Assembly: GCF_002303925.1 (NCBI RefSeq)
Contig: NZ_MRCS01000028.1
Location: forward strand, 1 to 64,000
Reading direction: 5' to 3'
DNA length: 64,000 nucleotides
From: Pseudomonas sp. ACN8
GTDB taxonomy: Bacteria > Pseudomonadota > Gammaproteobacteria > Pseudomonadales > Pseudomonadaceae
This document shows, piece by piece, positions 25,698-33,854 of this stretch. How positions within the stretch are numbered: position 1 is the stretch's first letter; each line of letters begins with the position of its first letter. The notes under the pieces were generated by a model. The model had not been told where the DNA came from. It saw only the letters and a program-made list of their open reading frames with translations, and ran no database searches. The position numbers and the translations under genes were made by a program.

Positions 25698-26183
25698 ATG
25701 GATAACTTTCAAGGTGCGTTTTTTTCATATAAGGACTTTCGTCAAAGCCTGTACCATCGAACGCCAGTTCCCAAGGTATGGAAAGGCACTGAACTGGCGG
25801 GTATGCGCGAGGCCCTTGAAGCCAGTGACGTTGATATTGTCGCATTGGCTCACGACAAGAGCATTGAGGGTTGTGAAGTGACGCCTGGCATGGCGATCGC
25901 CATGCAATGGCTGAACCCCGGTGTGACGCTCAACGGTCATGCCCATTCCTGGTGGCACCTGTTTGTCATCCAGTGTGGCAGTGGCGTGTTGACCCTCGGC
26001 GATGCCGACGGGGTCAACGTCAGCAATGGCGACGTGTTGCTGGTACCGGCGTGGACCAGACACGGCTTCGTCAACACTAGCAAACACGAGCCACTGGCGA
26101 TGCTGAACATGAGCAACATGCCGCAAATGGCACTGCTTTCGAACTTCGCCGACAGCCATGGCCTGATTACCACCCAGGCGTAA
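25698..26183 (+). CDS. Small cupin-domain protein
   Basis: A 161-residue single-domain cupin. Motif 1 is NGHAHSWWHLFVIQCGSG, where the usual Glu is replaced. Motif 2 is GDVLLVPAWTRHGFVN. Two His of motif 1 and the His of motif 2 could hold Fe, Mn or Zn. The ATG at 25698 has AAGGA seven bases upstream. Small cupins occur in several N-oxide and diazeniumdiolate pathways beside AurF-type oxygenases (established for related clusters). A terminator follows. Confidence 0.85.
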   Translation: MDNFQGAFFSYKDFRQSLYHRTPVPKVWKGTELAGMREALEASDVDIVALAHDKSIEGCEVTPGMAIAMQWLNPGVTLNGHAHSWWHLFVIQCGSGVLTLGDADGVNVSNGDVLLVPAWTRHGFVNTSKHEPLAMLNMSNMPQMALLSNFADSHGLITTQA

Positions 26184-26203
26184 TTTCCCAGCGAATCAAC
26201 CCA

Positions 26204-26234
26204 GGGAGCCCACCTTCGTCGGCTCCCTTTTTTT
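26204..26234 (+). terminator. Rho-independent terminator after the cupin gene
   Basis: GGGAGCC and GGCTCCC flank a 10-base loop and are followed by seven or more T. It separates the first operon of the cluster from the second, so the GST-to-MBL genes need their own promoter. Confidence 0.9.
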
Positions 26235-26316
26235 GTTTTTCAGATCTGCCCCGGTATCGCTTTTTGCAGCGTTGTTACTGGGGTTTTAACTGCGTGTCTG
26301 TCGGTGGAAAACAACT

Positions 26317-26353
26317 TTCTGTATCGATTGAAACGGGCAAATTCTGTATCTAT
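26317..26353 (+). promoter_or_regulatory. Candidate promoter with TTCTGTATC direct repeats
   Basis: TTCTGTATC occurs at 26317-26325 and 26342-26350, spaced 25 bp. A possible -35 (TTGAAA, 26328-26333) lies between them and a weak -10 (TATCCA) overlaps the second copy. Direct repeats around the core promoter are how MocR/GabR-type regulators bind (established for GabR). It is placed before the second operon of the cluster. Confidence 0.45.
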
Positions 26354-26426
26354 CCAGCCTTGATCCAACTAACTACGATCACTTCCAATGCACGTCAAAC
26401 CCTGCAGTTGGTCAATGGAGTGTTCT

Positions 26427-27071
26427 ATGGAAAACAGGAAGCTAAAACTGTATGTTGGCGCCGACTATGTCAGCGCTTTTGCGATGTCGGCTTTTGTGGC
26501 GCTCAAGGAAAAGCAACGTTCATTTGAACTTGTTACTGTTGATCTAAAGTCACGCGAAAACTATATGGCGAGTTATCGCGATCTTTCGCTGACCTGCAAG
26601 ATTCCAACGCTGGTCCACGACGATTTTGCCTTGTCGGAATCATCGGCGATTGCCGAATACCTCGATGAACTCTCCCCGGGGCATAAAAAACTCTATCCGC
26701 AGGACCTCCAGCAGCGCGCCCGTGCCCGTCAACTGCAAGCCTGGTTGCGCAGTGACTTGCTGGTGGTGCGCAAGGAGCGCCCGTTTGACCTGGTGTACTT
26801 CAGCAAGAAAAATACCGCGCTGTCCGACGATGCCCAGGCCGCCGTCGAGCGCTTGTTCTTCGTCGCCGACCATTTGCTGGAAGAGGGGGCGGAGCATCTG
26901 TTCGGCGACTGGAGCATTGCCGACACCGACCTGGCAATCATGCTCAACCGACTGGTTGCCAACGGCGATCCGGTGCCTGCACGGCTCGCGGCGTATGTAC
27001 GTCGCCAGTGGGATCGCGACAGCGTCCGGGCATGGATGGACATAGAGCGCAAAGCGCCGGCCATCGCGTAA
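26427..27071 (+). CDS. Glutathione S-transferase family protein, YfcF-like
   Basis: A 214-residue GST. The thioredoxin-like N-terminal domain has KIPTLVHDDFALSESSAIAEYL. The helical C-terminal domain has ARARQLQAWLRSDLLVVRKE and the N-capping box region FGDWSIADTDLAIMLNRLV. These segments match E. coli YfcF closely from memory. The start at 26427 has GGAG six bases upstream. Being the first gene of the second operon, it may conjugate or reduce an electrophilic or N-oxidised intermediate, or protect the host. Confidence 0.88.
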   Translation: MENRKLKLYVGADYVSAFAMSAFVALKEKQRSFELVTVDLKSRENYMASYRDLSLTCKIPTLVHDDFALSESSAIAEYLDELSPGHKKLYPQDLQQRARARQLQAWLRSDLLVVRKERPFDLVYFSKKNTALSDDAQAAVERLFFVADHLLEEGAEHLFGDWSIADTDLAIMLNRLVANGDPVPARLAAYVRRQWDRDSVRAWMDIERKAPAIA

Positions 27072-27103
27072 CAACACTCAGGGCAATCACCAGGAGCGCG
27101 GCC

Positions 27104-28444
27104 ATGCAAGGACTGTCGGAGCACGAACGCTACAAACCCTATAACTCACGCACCATCCGCGATACACCTTACTGGCACAAGCTGACGCCGGCGTTGCAGG
27201 AGGCCATGACCATCGTGGCCAGAGTCATGCCGTTCCGTACCAACGAATATGTGCTGGGCACGTTGATCGACTGGAGCAACATCCCGGACGACCCGATTTT
27301 TCGTATGACTTTCCCCCACAAGGACATGTTGCTGGCGGAGGAATATGCCTCGCTCAAGCAACTGATCGAGCAAGATGACAGCGCGGCGATCAAGCGTCGG
27401 ATCGAGGCGATCTGGCGCCGTATGAACCCGCATCCGGCCGGGCAGTTGACCCACAACGTTGCCACCCTCCACGGCAAAGTCCTGCCGGGCATCCAGCACA
27501 AGTACCGCGAGACGGTGCTGTTTTTCCCCGGAGCCGGTCAGACCTGTCACGCGTACTGCACCTTCTGTTTCCGCTGGGCGCAGTTCATTGGCGAAGAAGA
27601 ACTCAAGTTCAACGCCCGCGAGTCCCAGGAGCTGGTCAGTTACCTGAGGGTGCACACGGAAGTGACCGACGTGCTGATTACCGGCGGCGACCCGATGATC
27701 ATGAACACCCGCTCCCTGGCCGGTTATATCGAGCCGCTGCTGGAACTGCCACACCTGAAGAACATCCGCATCGGCACCAAGTCCGTGGCGTACTGGCCCC
27801 AGCGTTTTGTCAGCGACAAGGATGCGCCTGAGCTGCTGGAGCTGTTCCAGCGCATCGTCGCGGCGGGGAAAAACCTGTCGATCATGGGCCATTACAACCA
27901 CCCGGTGGAGATCCGCCAGCCCATCGCCCGCCAGGCCATCGAACGCATTCGTTCGACGGGGGCGACGGTGCGCATGCAGGCGCCGGTGATCCGCCACATC
28001 AACGAAAACCCCGCCGATTGGGCCGCGCTGTGGACCGAAGGTGTGCGGCTCGGGGCCGTGCCTTATTACATGTTCGTCGAGCGCGATACCGGACCCAGTC
28101 ATTACTTCGCACTGCCGCTGGCCAGGGCCTTCGAGATCTTCCAGGCGGCGTATCGCACGGTATCGGGGCTGGCGCGAACGGTGCGCGGGCCGTCCATGAG
28201 CACCTTCTACGGCAAGGTGTTGATCAACGGCATCGAGACCGTCGCCGGGGAAAAGGTTTTCGTCTTGCAGTTCCTCCAGGCCCGCGATCCGCAATGGGTG
28301 TTGCGCACGTTCTACGCGCGCTTCGATCCGCAAGTGACCTGGTTCGACGATCTGCAACCGGCCTTCGGCGAGCGTGCGTTCTTCTTTCAGACCGAGCTCA
28401 CCGCCGTGCCGGAATTGATACCCGTGTTGCTGGAATCGGCGTAG
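27104..28444 (+). CDS. KamA-like radical SAM enzyme, atypical C-terminus
   Basis: A 446-residue radical SAM protein similar to lysine 2,3-aminomutase. The Fe-S cluster cysteines are Cys148, Cys152 and Cys155 (QTCHAYCTFCFRW), followed by the SAM-binding LITGGDPMIM. LAM-type sequence NPHPAGQLTHNV and QHKYRETVLFF is clear. However, the PLP-lysine motif PGGGGK of true aminomutases is absent; the equivalent region reads GPSMSTFYGKVLINGIE. It may therefore not be a PLP-dependent aminomutase. It is the central unusual enzyme of the cluster. GGAG precedes the start. Confidence 0.85.
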   Translation: MQGLSEHERYKPYNSRTIRDTPYWHKLTPALQEAMTIVARVMPFRTNEYVLGTLIDWSNIPDDPIFRMTFPHKDMLLAEEYASLKQLIEQDDSAAIKRRIEAIWRRMNPHPAGQLTHNVATLHGKVLPGIQHKYRETVLFFPGAGQTCHAYCTFCFRWAQFIGEEELKFNARESQELVSYLRVHTEVTDVLITGGDPMIMNTRSLAGYIEPLLELPHLKNIRIGTKSVAYWPQRFVSDKDAPELLELFQRIVAAGKNLSIMGHYNHPVEIRQPIARQAIERIRSTGATVRMQAPVIRHINENPADWAALWTEGVRLGAVPYYMFVERDTGPSHYFALPLARAFEIFQAAYRTVSGLARTVRGPSMSTFYGKVLINGIETVAGEKVFVLQFLQARDPQWVLRTFYARFDPQVTWFDDLQPAFGERAFFFQTELTAVPELIPVLLESA

Positions 28445-28475
28445 GAAAAATCATGAACAATGGGGAGATATGGAT

Positions 28476-29351
28476 ATGAGCAGTATCCCGTTTGATCAAC
28501 GCGAGGGCGTTATCTGGCTCGACGGTGAGTTCGTCGAGTGGTCCCGGGCGCAGTTGCATGTGCTGACCCATGGCCTGCATTACGCGAGCACCGTGTATGA
28601 AGGCGAGCGGGTCTACAACGGCAAGGTTTTCAAGCTGCGCGAACACAGCGAGCGCTTGTATCGCTCGGCGCAACTGATGGACTTTGCCATCCCCTATGCA
28701 TTGGCTGAACTGGAAGCGGCGAGCCACGAACTGCTGCAACGCAACAAGGTCGCCGACGGCTACCTGCGCCCGGTGGCCTGGCGCGGCAGCGAGATGATTT
28801 CCACCGCGGCGCGTTTCAACCGTGTGCACCTGGCCATCGCGTGCTGGCAGTGGCCGAGCTATTTCGACCCGGCGGCGCGCATGGCCGGCATCCGCTTGAA
28901 AACCGCGAGCTGGCGTCGTCCGCCACCGAGCAGCAGTCCGTTCGAAGCCAAGGCCTCCGGGCATTACCAGATCGCCACGCTGAGCAAGCACGACGCCGAG
29001 AACACGGGGTACCACGACGCGCTGATGCTCGACTGGCGCGGCCACGTGGCCGAAGCCACCAGCGCCAATGTGTTCTTTGTCAAAGGCCGGACGCTGCACA
29101 CCCCCGCACCGGATTGCTTCCTCAACGGCATCACCCGCCAGACCGTGATCGAACTGGCCAAGGCGCTGGACTATCAGGTCGTTGAACGCACGATTTTGCC
29201 TACGGAGCTTGGCGACTTCGACGAGTGTTTTCTCACCGGCACCGCTGCCGAAATTACCCCGGTGCAGAGTATCGATGAGCAGCACTATCGACCGGGTGAC
29301 GCCTGCCGCGACTTCATCGCGGCGTACACCTCAACCGTCAACGCCGGATAA
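28476..29351 (+). CDS. Class IV aminotransferase, branched-chain type
   Basis: A 291-residue fold-type IV PLP enzyme, similar to IlvE. It has HGLHYASTVYEGERVY, the PLP lysine in EAKASGHYQIATLSK, the conserved Glu in GHVAEATSANVFFV, and LNGITRQTVIELA. The ATG at 28476 is preferred because GGGGAG is eight bases upstream; the ATG at 28470 is too close to it. It is 31 bp after the radical SAM gene. It probably transaminates a pathway amino or keto acid rather than serving primary branched-chain metabolism. Confidence 0.9.
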   Translation: MSSIPFDQREGVIWLDGEFVEWSRAQLHVLTHGLHYASTVYEGERVYNGKVFKLREHSERLYRSAQLMDFAIPYALAELEAASHELLQRNKVADGYLRPVAWRGSEMISTAARFNRVHLAIACWQWPSYFDPAARMAGIRLKTASWRRPPPSSSPFEAKASGHYQIATLSKHDAENTGYHDALMLDWRGHVAEATSANVFFVKGRTLHTPAPDCFLNGITRQTVIELAKALDYQVVERTILPTELGDFDECFLTGTAAEITPVQSIDEQHYRPGDACRDFIAAYTSTVNAG

Positions 29352-29369
29352 CCCGCCAGGAATCTCACC

Positions 29370-30128
29370 ATGTCAGACCAAGGGATTGTTGCGTCTCAAC
29401 CTTGCATTTCGCTCGGCCATCGTCATGAGGAACTGTCGACGTTGGGCTGGACGGTGCTGACCCCCGAGGAATTTGCCGATGATGTCGTAGGCACCTTGCT
29501 CGAATTCGGCCCGATCATTCCGCAGTTCAACGGCCAGATGGCCTTTGCCATTACCCGCAAGCCGGGTTACGAAGACTTGCCGTACTCCCAGAGCATGAAC
29601 GGCATCGGCCCGCACACCGAAGCGCCGGTATACGGGCCGCCGCCACGCTACCTGGCGTTGCATTGCCATAAACAGGCCACGTGCGGTGGCGGGCACACCG
29701 GTTTGGTGGACGGCTACGAATTTCTCAAGTCCCTGGAACACAGCGAACCGCAACTGCGTGAGTGGCTGGATGACACGCCGGTAGAATTTGTCGCCACCGC
29801 CAAACCCGGCGAACCGGCGCAACGACGGGTCAAGGAATACATCCTCACGCCTACAGAGGACGGGGATATTTTCCGCTTCAGCTACAACCAGTTTCACTAC
29901 GGCGACGTGAACCCGTCCAAGGCGGCCCTGCAGCAATCCCTGGTCGCCGACAGCACCTCGCCGCTGGCCAGGTTTGCCGTGCTCGGCGAAGCGTACTTCG
30001 TCGAGCACAACGTGCCGGTGCTGATTCCCGACGGATGCCTGCTGATTTGGGACAACTGGCGAATGATTCACGCCCGCAGTCGTTACACTGACCCGACGCG
30101 CAACCTGACCCGCTATTGGCTGGCCTGA
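29370..30128 (+). CDS. TauD/TfdA or CAS-like Fe(II)/2-oxoglutarate oxygenase
   Basis: A 252-residue non-heme iron oxygenase. The facial triad is probably His82-x-Glu84 (GIGPHTEAPVYG) with the distal His234 (WDNWRMIHARSRY). 2-Oxoglutarate-binding Arg candidates follow at 244 and 248. HxE in place of the usual HxD is seen in clavaminate-synthase-like amino-acid hydroxylases such as VioC and AsnO. Hydroxylation or desaturation of an amino acid is a plausible role. It is 18 bp after the aminotransferase. Confidence 0.85.
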   Translation: MSDQGIVASQPCISLGHRHEELSTLGWTVLTPEEFADDVVGTLLEFGPIIPQFNGQMAFAITRKPGYEDLPYSQSMNGIGPHTEAPVYGPPPRYLALHCHKQATCGGGHTGLVDGYEFLKSLEHSEPQLREWLDDTPVEFVATAKPGEPAQRRVKEYILTPTEDGDIFRFSYNQFHYGDVNPSKAALQQSLVADSTSPLARFAVLGEAYFVEHNVPVLIPDGCLLIWDNWRMIHARSRYTDPTRNLTRYWLA

Positions 30129-30154
30129 TTTTTCCGTCGCCCTTCATTCCTTTG

Positions 30155-30175
30155 GCGTACCCCAGGCGGGTACGC
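30155..30175 (+). other. Perfect 8-bp hairpin between oxygenase genes
   Basis: GCGTACCC and GGGTACGC around a CAGGC loop lie in the 66-bp gap before the AurF-like gene. No T run follows, so it is not a classic terminator. It may stabilise or process the mRNA. Confidence 0.5.
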
Positions 30176-30194
30176 GCCTTACAGGTATCGCGTC

Positions 30195-31154
30195 ATGCAA
30201 ACAGCAATCGAGATCGCCCAGGTCGACCATCAACTGATCGTGCGGCTCAACCAGGCCTGGACCAAGCGCGCCACGGTGTGTTCGCCGGACAGGGGCCAGG
30301 TCGAAGAAGTGTTCGACCCGGCACGCCCGGATTACCCGGAGTGCATGGTGCCGTTTTTTCATCACCCGAAGTTCCAGGCGCTGAGCGACGAGCTCAAAAG
30401 CAGCGTGGTGACCTGGGGCTGGATCGGCTACAACCTGCGCACCGTCACCGCCGAAGAACATGTGGTCAATCCGGCGCTGAGCGTCATTGCCAATCAGTAC
30501 CTGGGCAAGGATGACTGGCATTTTCGCGAGGCCATGCAACAAACCCTGATCGACGAGCACTACCACACGCTGATGCACCTGCGCGCCATCGAACGGACCA
30601 AGCTGGAGCGGGCGCTGGATCAGGATCTGGACTTGCCGCCCTCCGTCACTTACCTGCGCCTGAAAGCCCAGCGTGAAGCACTGCCCGAGCAATGGCAGCG
30701 GGATCTGGCGGCGATCACCTTTGCAGTGGTGGCCGAGATCAGCGTCAACGCCTACCTGGACTTGCTGGCGGACGACCAGACCATCCAGCCGCAGAACCGC
30801 CGGGTGGCCGAACTGCACAACCGTGACGAATATGCCCACAGCAAGGTGCTGGCCGAAGTGGCCAAGGTCATGTACGCGAACATGCAGCCCATCCAGCGGG
30901 AATTTTTCGCACGTAACCTGTCGGTGGCGCAGAGTGCTTTTATCGCTCAGGACTACTCCATGTGGGAGGCGATTCTGACGCAGCTCGGGGTCGAGGATGC
31001 GGCGCTGATCATTGCCGACACCCGCGAGAGCAACAAGAACGCGACCATCATGCGTGACTACAGCGGCCTGCATAAGTTGGCCCATGACCTGGGCATCAGC
31101 GACCAGATCGATTTCGATTTCCGTCCAACCCTCAAAACCACGGCGGCCGCCTGA
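30195..31154 (+). CDS. AurF-like diiron N-oxygenase
   Basis: A 319-residue, all-helical, ferritin-like diiron protein of the p-aminobenzoate N-oxygenase (AurF) group. Ligand motifs in order are the Glu of TAEEHVVNP, LIDEHYHTLMH (ExxH), VAEISVNAY, and HNRDEYAHSKV (ExxH). AurF oxidises an arylamine to nitro; relatives N-oxidise amino-acid amines in fragin, leudiazen and similar pathways. In this cluster it could form a hydroxylamine, oxime, nitroso or nitro group on the product. It is preceded by a hairpin and 14 bp before the MBL gene. Confidence 0.88.
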   Translation: MQTAIEIAQVDHQLIVRLNQAWTKRATVCSPDRGQVEEVFDPARPDYPECMVPFFHHPKFQALSDELKSSVVTWGWIGYNLRTVTAEEHVVNPALSVIANQYLGKDDWHFREAMQQTLIDEHYHTLMHLRAIERTKLERALDQDLDLPPSVTYLRLKAQREALPEQWQRDLAAITFAVVAEISVNAYLDLLADDQTIQPQNRRVAELHNRDEYAHSKVLAEVAKVMYANMQPIQREFFARNLSVAQSAFIAQDYSMWEAILTQLGVEDAALIIADTRESNKNATIMRDYSGLHKLAHDLGISDQIDFDFRPTLKTTAAA

Positions 31155-31168
31155 ACCCGGAGGTGTCC

Positions 31169-31969
31169 ATGTCAGCTCCTGTGTACGAAGTGTTCGCTAT
31201 TCGTGTTGGCGCAAACGTCCAGCGCACCGCCAGGGAGAACTTTCTCTACGACGCCTGCTGCGGTGATCCGAATGCGCCGATGCCGCTGGACTACTTCTTC
31301 TGGGTCATCCGCAACGAGCAGCAGGTGATCGTGGTCGACACCTGTTTCCAACCGGCCACAGCGGACCGGCGCAATCGTCAGATGTATCGCCTGCCGGAGG
31401 AATCCTTGCGACAACTGGACATTGATCCGGCCCGGGTCGAGCAACTGATCCTGACCCATTTGCACTGGGATCATGCCGGCAACCTTGGGCTATTCCCGAA
31501 GGCGACCGTGCATTTGCAGGAAGCGGAACTGCGTTTCTGTACCGGGCCGAAAATGGCCTACCGCACGGTGAACAAAACCTACGAGGTCGAGGACGTGATG
31601 TCGGCGCTGCCGCCGCTGTTCGAAGGGCGGATGCGTTTGCACAACGGCATGGTGGAAGTACTGCCCGGCGTGACCCTGCACCCGGTGGGCGGACATACCC
31701 CGGGCAGTCAGGTGGTGCGGGTGAATACTGAGCGCGGCTGGATCGTGCTGGCCTCGGATGCCGCGCATTTGTGGGTCAACATTCGTGAGCGCAGCCCGTT
31801 TCCGATTCTCGATGACCTGGCGCAAACCCTCGAAGCCTTCACCGAGATCGACCGCCTGGCCGATGGCGAAGACCACGTCATCCCCGGCCACGACCCGCTG
31901 ATCGCCGAGCGTTTCCCGCGCTGGAATGACGACCCGCATATCATTTGCCTGCACCAACCCCCGAACTGA
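31169..31969 (+). CDS. Metallo-beta-lactamase-fold hydrolase, AHL-lactonase-like
   Basis: A 266-residue MBL-fold enzyme with the metal motif LTHLHWDHAGN, a second His in GGHTPGSQVV, the bridging Asp in VLASDAAHLW and a C-terminal His in VIPGHDP. The order and size resemble N-acyl-homoserine lactonases of the AttM/AiiA type. The start at 31169 has GGAGG upstream. As last gene of the cluster it may open a lactone or hydrolyse an ester or thioester intermediate; signal quenching is the alternative. Confidence 0.87.
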   Translation: MSAPVYEVFAIRVGANVQRTARENFLYDACCGDPNAPMPLDYFFWVIRNEQQVIVVDTCFQPATADRRNRQMYRLPEESLRQLDIDPARVEQLILTHLHWDHAGNLGLFPKATVHLQEAELRFCTGPKMAYRTVNKTYEVEDVMSALPPLFEGRMRLHNGMVEVLPGVTLHPVGGHTPGSQVVRVNTERGWIVLASDAAHLWVNIRERSPFPILDDLAQTLEAFTEIDRLADGEDHVIPGHDPLIAERFPRWNDDPHIICLHQPPN

Positions 31970-31981
31970 CCACAACCTCCT

Positions 31982-32067
31982 GTGGGGCGAGCCTGCTCGC
32001 GAAAACGGCGGCACATTCAACATTGATGTGCCTGATACACCGCTTTCGCGAGCAGGCTCACTCCCAC
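31982..32067. repeat. REPIN
   Basis: Inverted REPs at 31982-32002 (GTGGGGCGAG variant) and 32045-32067, both of the TCGCGAA class. It is the first of two tandem REPINs that close the cluster; the two spacers share similar sequence (CACATTCAACATTG), which suggests tandem duplication. Confidence 0.88.
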
Positions 32068-32114
32068 AGTTGATTACTGTCGTTCAGCGATGTTGTGTTC
32101 ACCGAAAATCCCCT

Positions 32115-32201
32115 GTGGGAGCGAGCCTGCTCGCGAAGGCGGCAGCACATTCAACATTGTTGTGTCTGATACACCGCCATCGCGAGCAGGCTCACTCCTA
32201 C
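32115..32201. repeat. REPIN with mismatched arms
   Basis: Left arm 32115-32137 has GTGGG and TCGCGAAGG ends. The right arm 32178-32201 has CATCGCGA and CTCCTAC ends. The spacer repeats that of the previous REPIN. Confidence 0.85.
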
Positions 32202-32211
32202 AGAATCGCGG

Positions 32212-33636
32212 TCAACCCTGATGTTGGAGCAGGCGCCCCAACGTCTGCAATGCCTCATCAATCCGCGGCGAATACGGTGCGCCACAACCCATGCGCACAA
32301 AGTGATCGAAACGCCTGGCATTGGAAAAGATATCCCCAGGCGAAATCTGGATGCCGGCCTTCAACGCTTCGTCAAATAACGTCATCGATGAATGCCGGCG
32401 AGGCAGTTCCACCCATAACAGCGTACCGCCCTGGGGATTGGTCACGTGGGTGCCGAGGGGGAAGTAGCGAATGATCGCCTCGCTCATCTGTTGACGTTGT
32501 TGGGTCAGGGTTTTCCTCAAGCGCCGCAGGTAACGTTCGTAGGACGGTGTGCGCATGAATTCACTGGCCGCCAATTGCGATAACGCCTCGCACCCCCGCG
32601 ACTGTGCATGTTTGAGCATCTCCACGCGGTCGTGCCATTTGCCGGCGCTGATCCAGCCCAGGCGCATGCCCGGTGCCAGGGTTTTGTTCAACGAGGCGCA
32701 ATAGATCACGTTGTCGGTGCTATCCCAATGTTTGAGCGTCGACAGCGGCTGTTCGGTGTCCACCAGGTCGCCGTAGGTGTCGTCCTCGATCAGCACGGTG
32801 TCGTGCTCGGCGCACAGTTTCACCAGCCGTGCCTTGTTGGCGTCGGGCATGATGCTGCCCAGCGGGTTTTGCAGGTTGGGAATGACGATCAGCGCCTTGA
32901 CCCGTTCGGCACCTTGCAGCAGCCGTTGCAGGGCCTGCAGATTGAGCCCGGTATGGGCCGAGGCCGGGACTTCCAGCACGCGCAGGTTCAGGCTTTCGAG
33001 AATCTGCAGCAGACCGTAGAAGGTCGGCGACTCCACGGCTACGGTGTCGCCGGGGCGGGTGACCGCACGCAAGGCCAGATTGATCGCTTCGGTGGCGCCG
33101 TTGGTGATCACGATCCGCTCGGGGGCCAGGTGGGTCTTGCTGGCCAGTGCACGTCGGGCCAGGACGTTGCGCAATGCGCTGTTGCCGCAGGTCGAACCCG
33201 CGGCACCGAGCAGGCCGGCGTCGTAGCGTAGCGACTTGATCATGTGGTCTTGCAAGGTCTTGAGCGGATAAAGCTCCGGCGCGCAGTAGGCGCTGGCGAA
33301 GTTGACCCTGATCGTCGCGCGCTGGCTGGCCTTGAGTACCGCGCAGACCTGTTCATGAATGCCGACATACGCGCGGGTATCCGGCGCCAAGGCAATCGGG
33401 GCGGGCCTGGGCGCTGTGTCGGGCTGGCGAATGTAGTTGCCGGAACGCGGTCGGGCTTCCAATACACCGCAGTCTTCCAGTTCCCGGCACACCTGCACGG
33501 CGGTCGACAGGCTGACGGCATGTTTTTCCATCATCAACCGGATCGAGGGCAGGCGTTCACCGGTTTTCAGGGTGCCGCTGCGGATCGCGTCCAGGTAGTG
33601 GTTGGCTAACTGGCGATACAAGGGGGGCGTGTTCAT
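32212..33636 (-). CDS. MocR-type regulator (GntR-HTH plus aminotransferase domain)
   Basis: A 474-residue MocR-family regulator, distinct from the one at 21-22.5 kb. The GntR helix-turn-helix covers about 3-70 (LKTGERLPSIRLMMEKHAV, SLSTAVQVCRELEDCGVLE). The aminotransferase-like domain has the PLP lysine in CASLNKTLAPGMRLGW and the VLIEDDTYGD Asp. GAGGT precedes the ATG at 33636; the longer frame from 33717 is not favoured. It points toward the cluster's 3' end, so it may or may not belong to it. Confidence 0.9.
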   Translation of the reverse strand: MNTPPLYRQLANHYLDAIRSGTLKTGERLPSIRLMMEKHAVSLSTAVQVCRELEDCGVLEARPRSGNYIRQPDTAPRPAPIALAPDTRAYVGIHEQVCAVLKASQRATIRVNFASAYCAPELYPLKTLQDHMIKSLRYDAGLLGAAGSTCGNSALRNVLARRALASKTHLAPERIVITNGATEAINLALRAVTRPGDTVAVESPTFYGLLQILESLNLRVLEVPASAHTGLNLQALQRLLQGAERVKALIVIPNLQNPLGSIMPDANKARLVKLCAEHDTVLIEDDTYGDLVDTEQPLSTLKHWDSTDNVIYCASLNKTLAPGMRLGWISAGKWHDRVEMLKHAQSRGCEALSQLAASEFMRTPSYERYLRRLRKTLTQQRQQMSEAIIRYFPLGTHVTNPQGGTLLWVELPRRHSSMTLFDEALKAGIQISPGDIFSNARRFDHFVRMGCGAPYSPRIDEALQTLGRLLQHQG

Positions 33637-33785
33637 GGTGACCTCGGCAGTTGCACCACCGGGGGCTGGGCTGGAAAGTGAGTTGACGCTCCCCGCAGGC
33701 GGACCCGTGGTGCTCATGGGTGAAGGGAAGTGGTGTTCTGCGTCGATACTGGAAGAGTAATCGCGGTTTTGCCCGAATCACGGAC

Positions 33786-33817
33786 AATAAAAAGCCCCGC
33801 ACTGATGGCGGGGCTCT
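33786..33817 (-). terminator. Rho-independent terminator for the 234-residue protein gene
   Basis: On the minus strand AGCCCCGCC and GCGGGGCTT pair around CATCAGT and are followed by a T run. It lies about 40 bp past the stop codon at 33855. Confidence 0.88.
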
Positions 33818-33854
33818 GGAGTCAGTCGCTGAGGACCTTGTGACGCGGGGGGCC

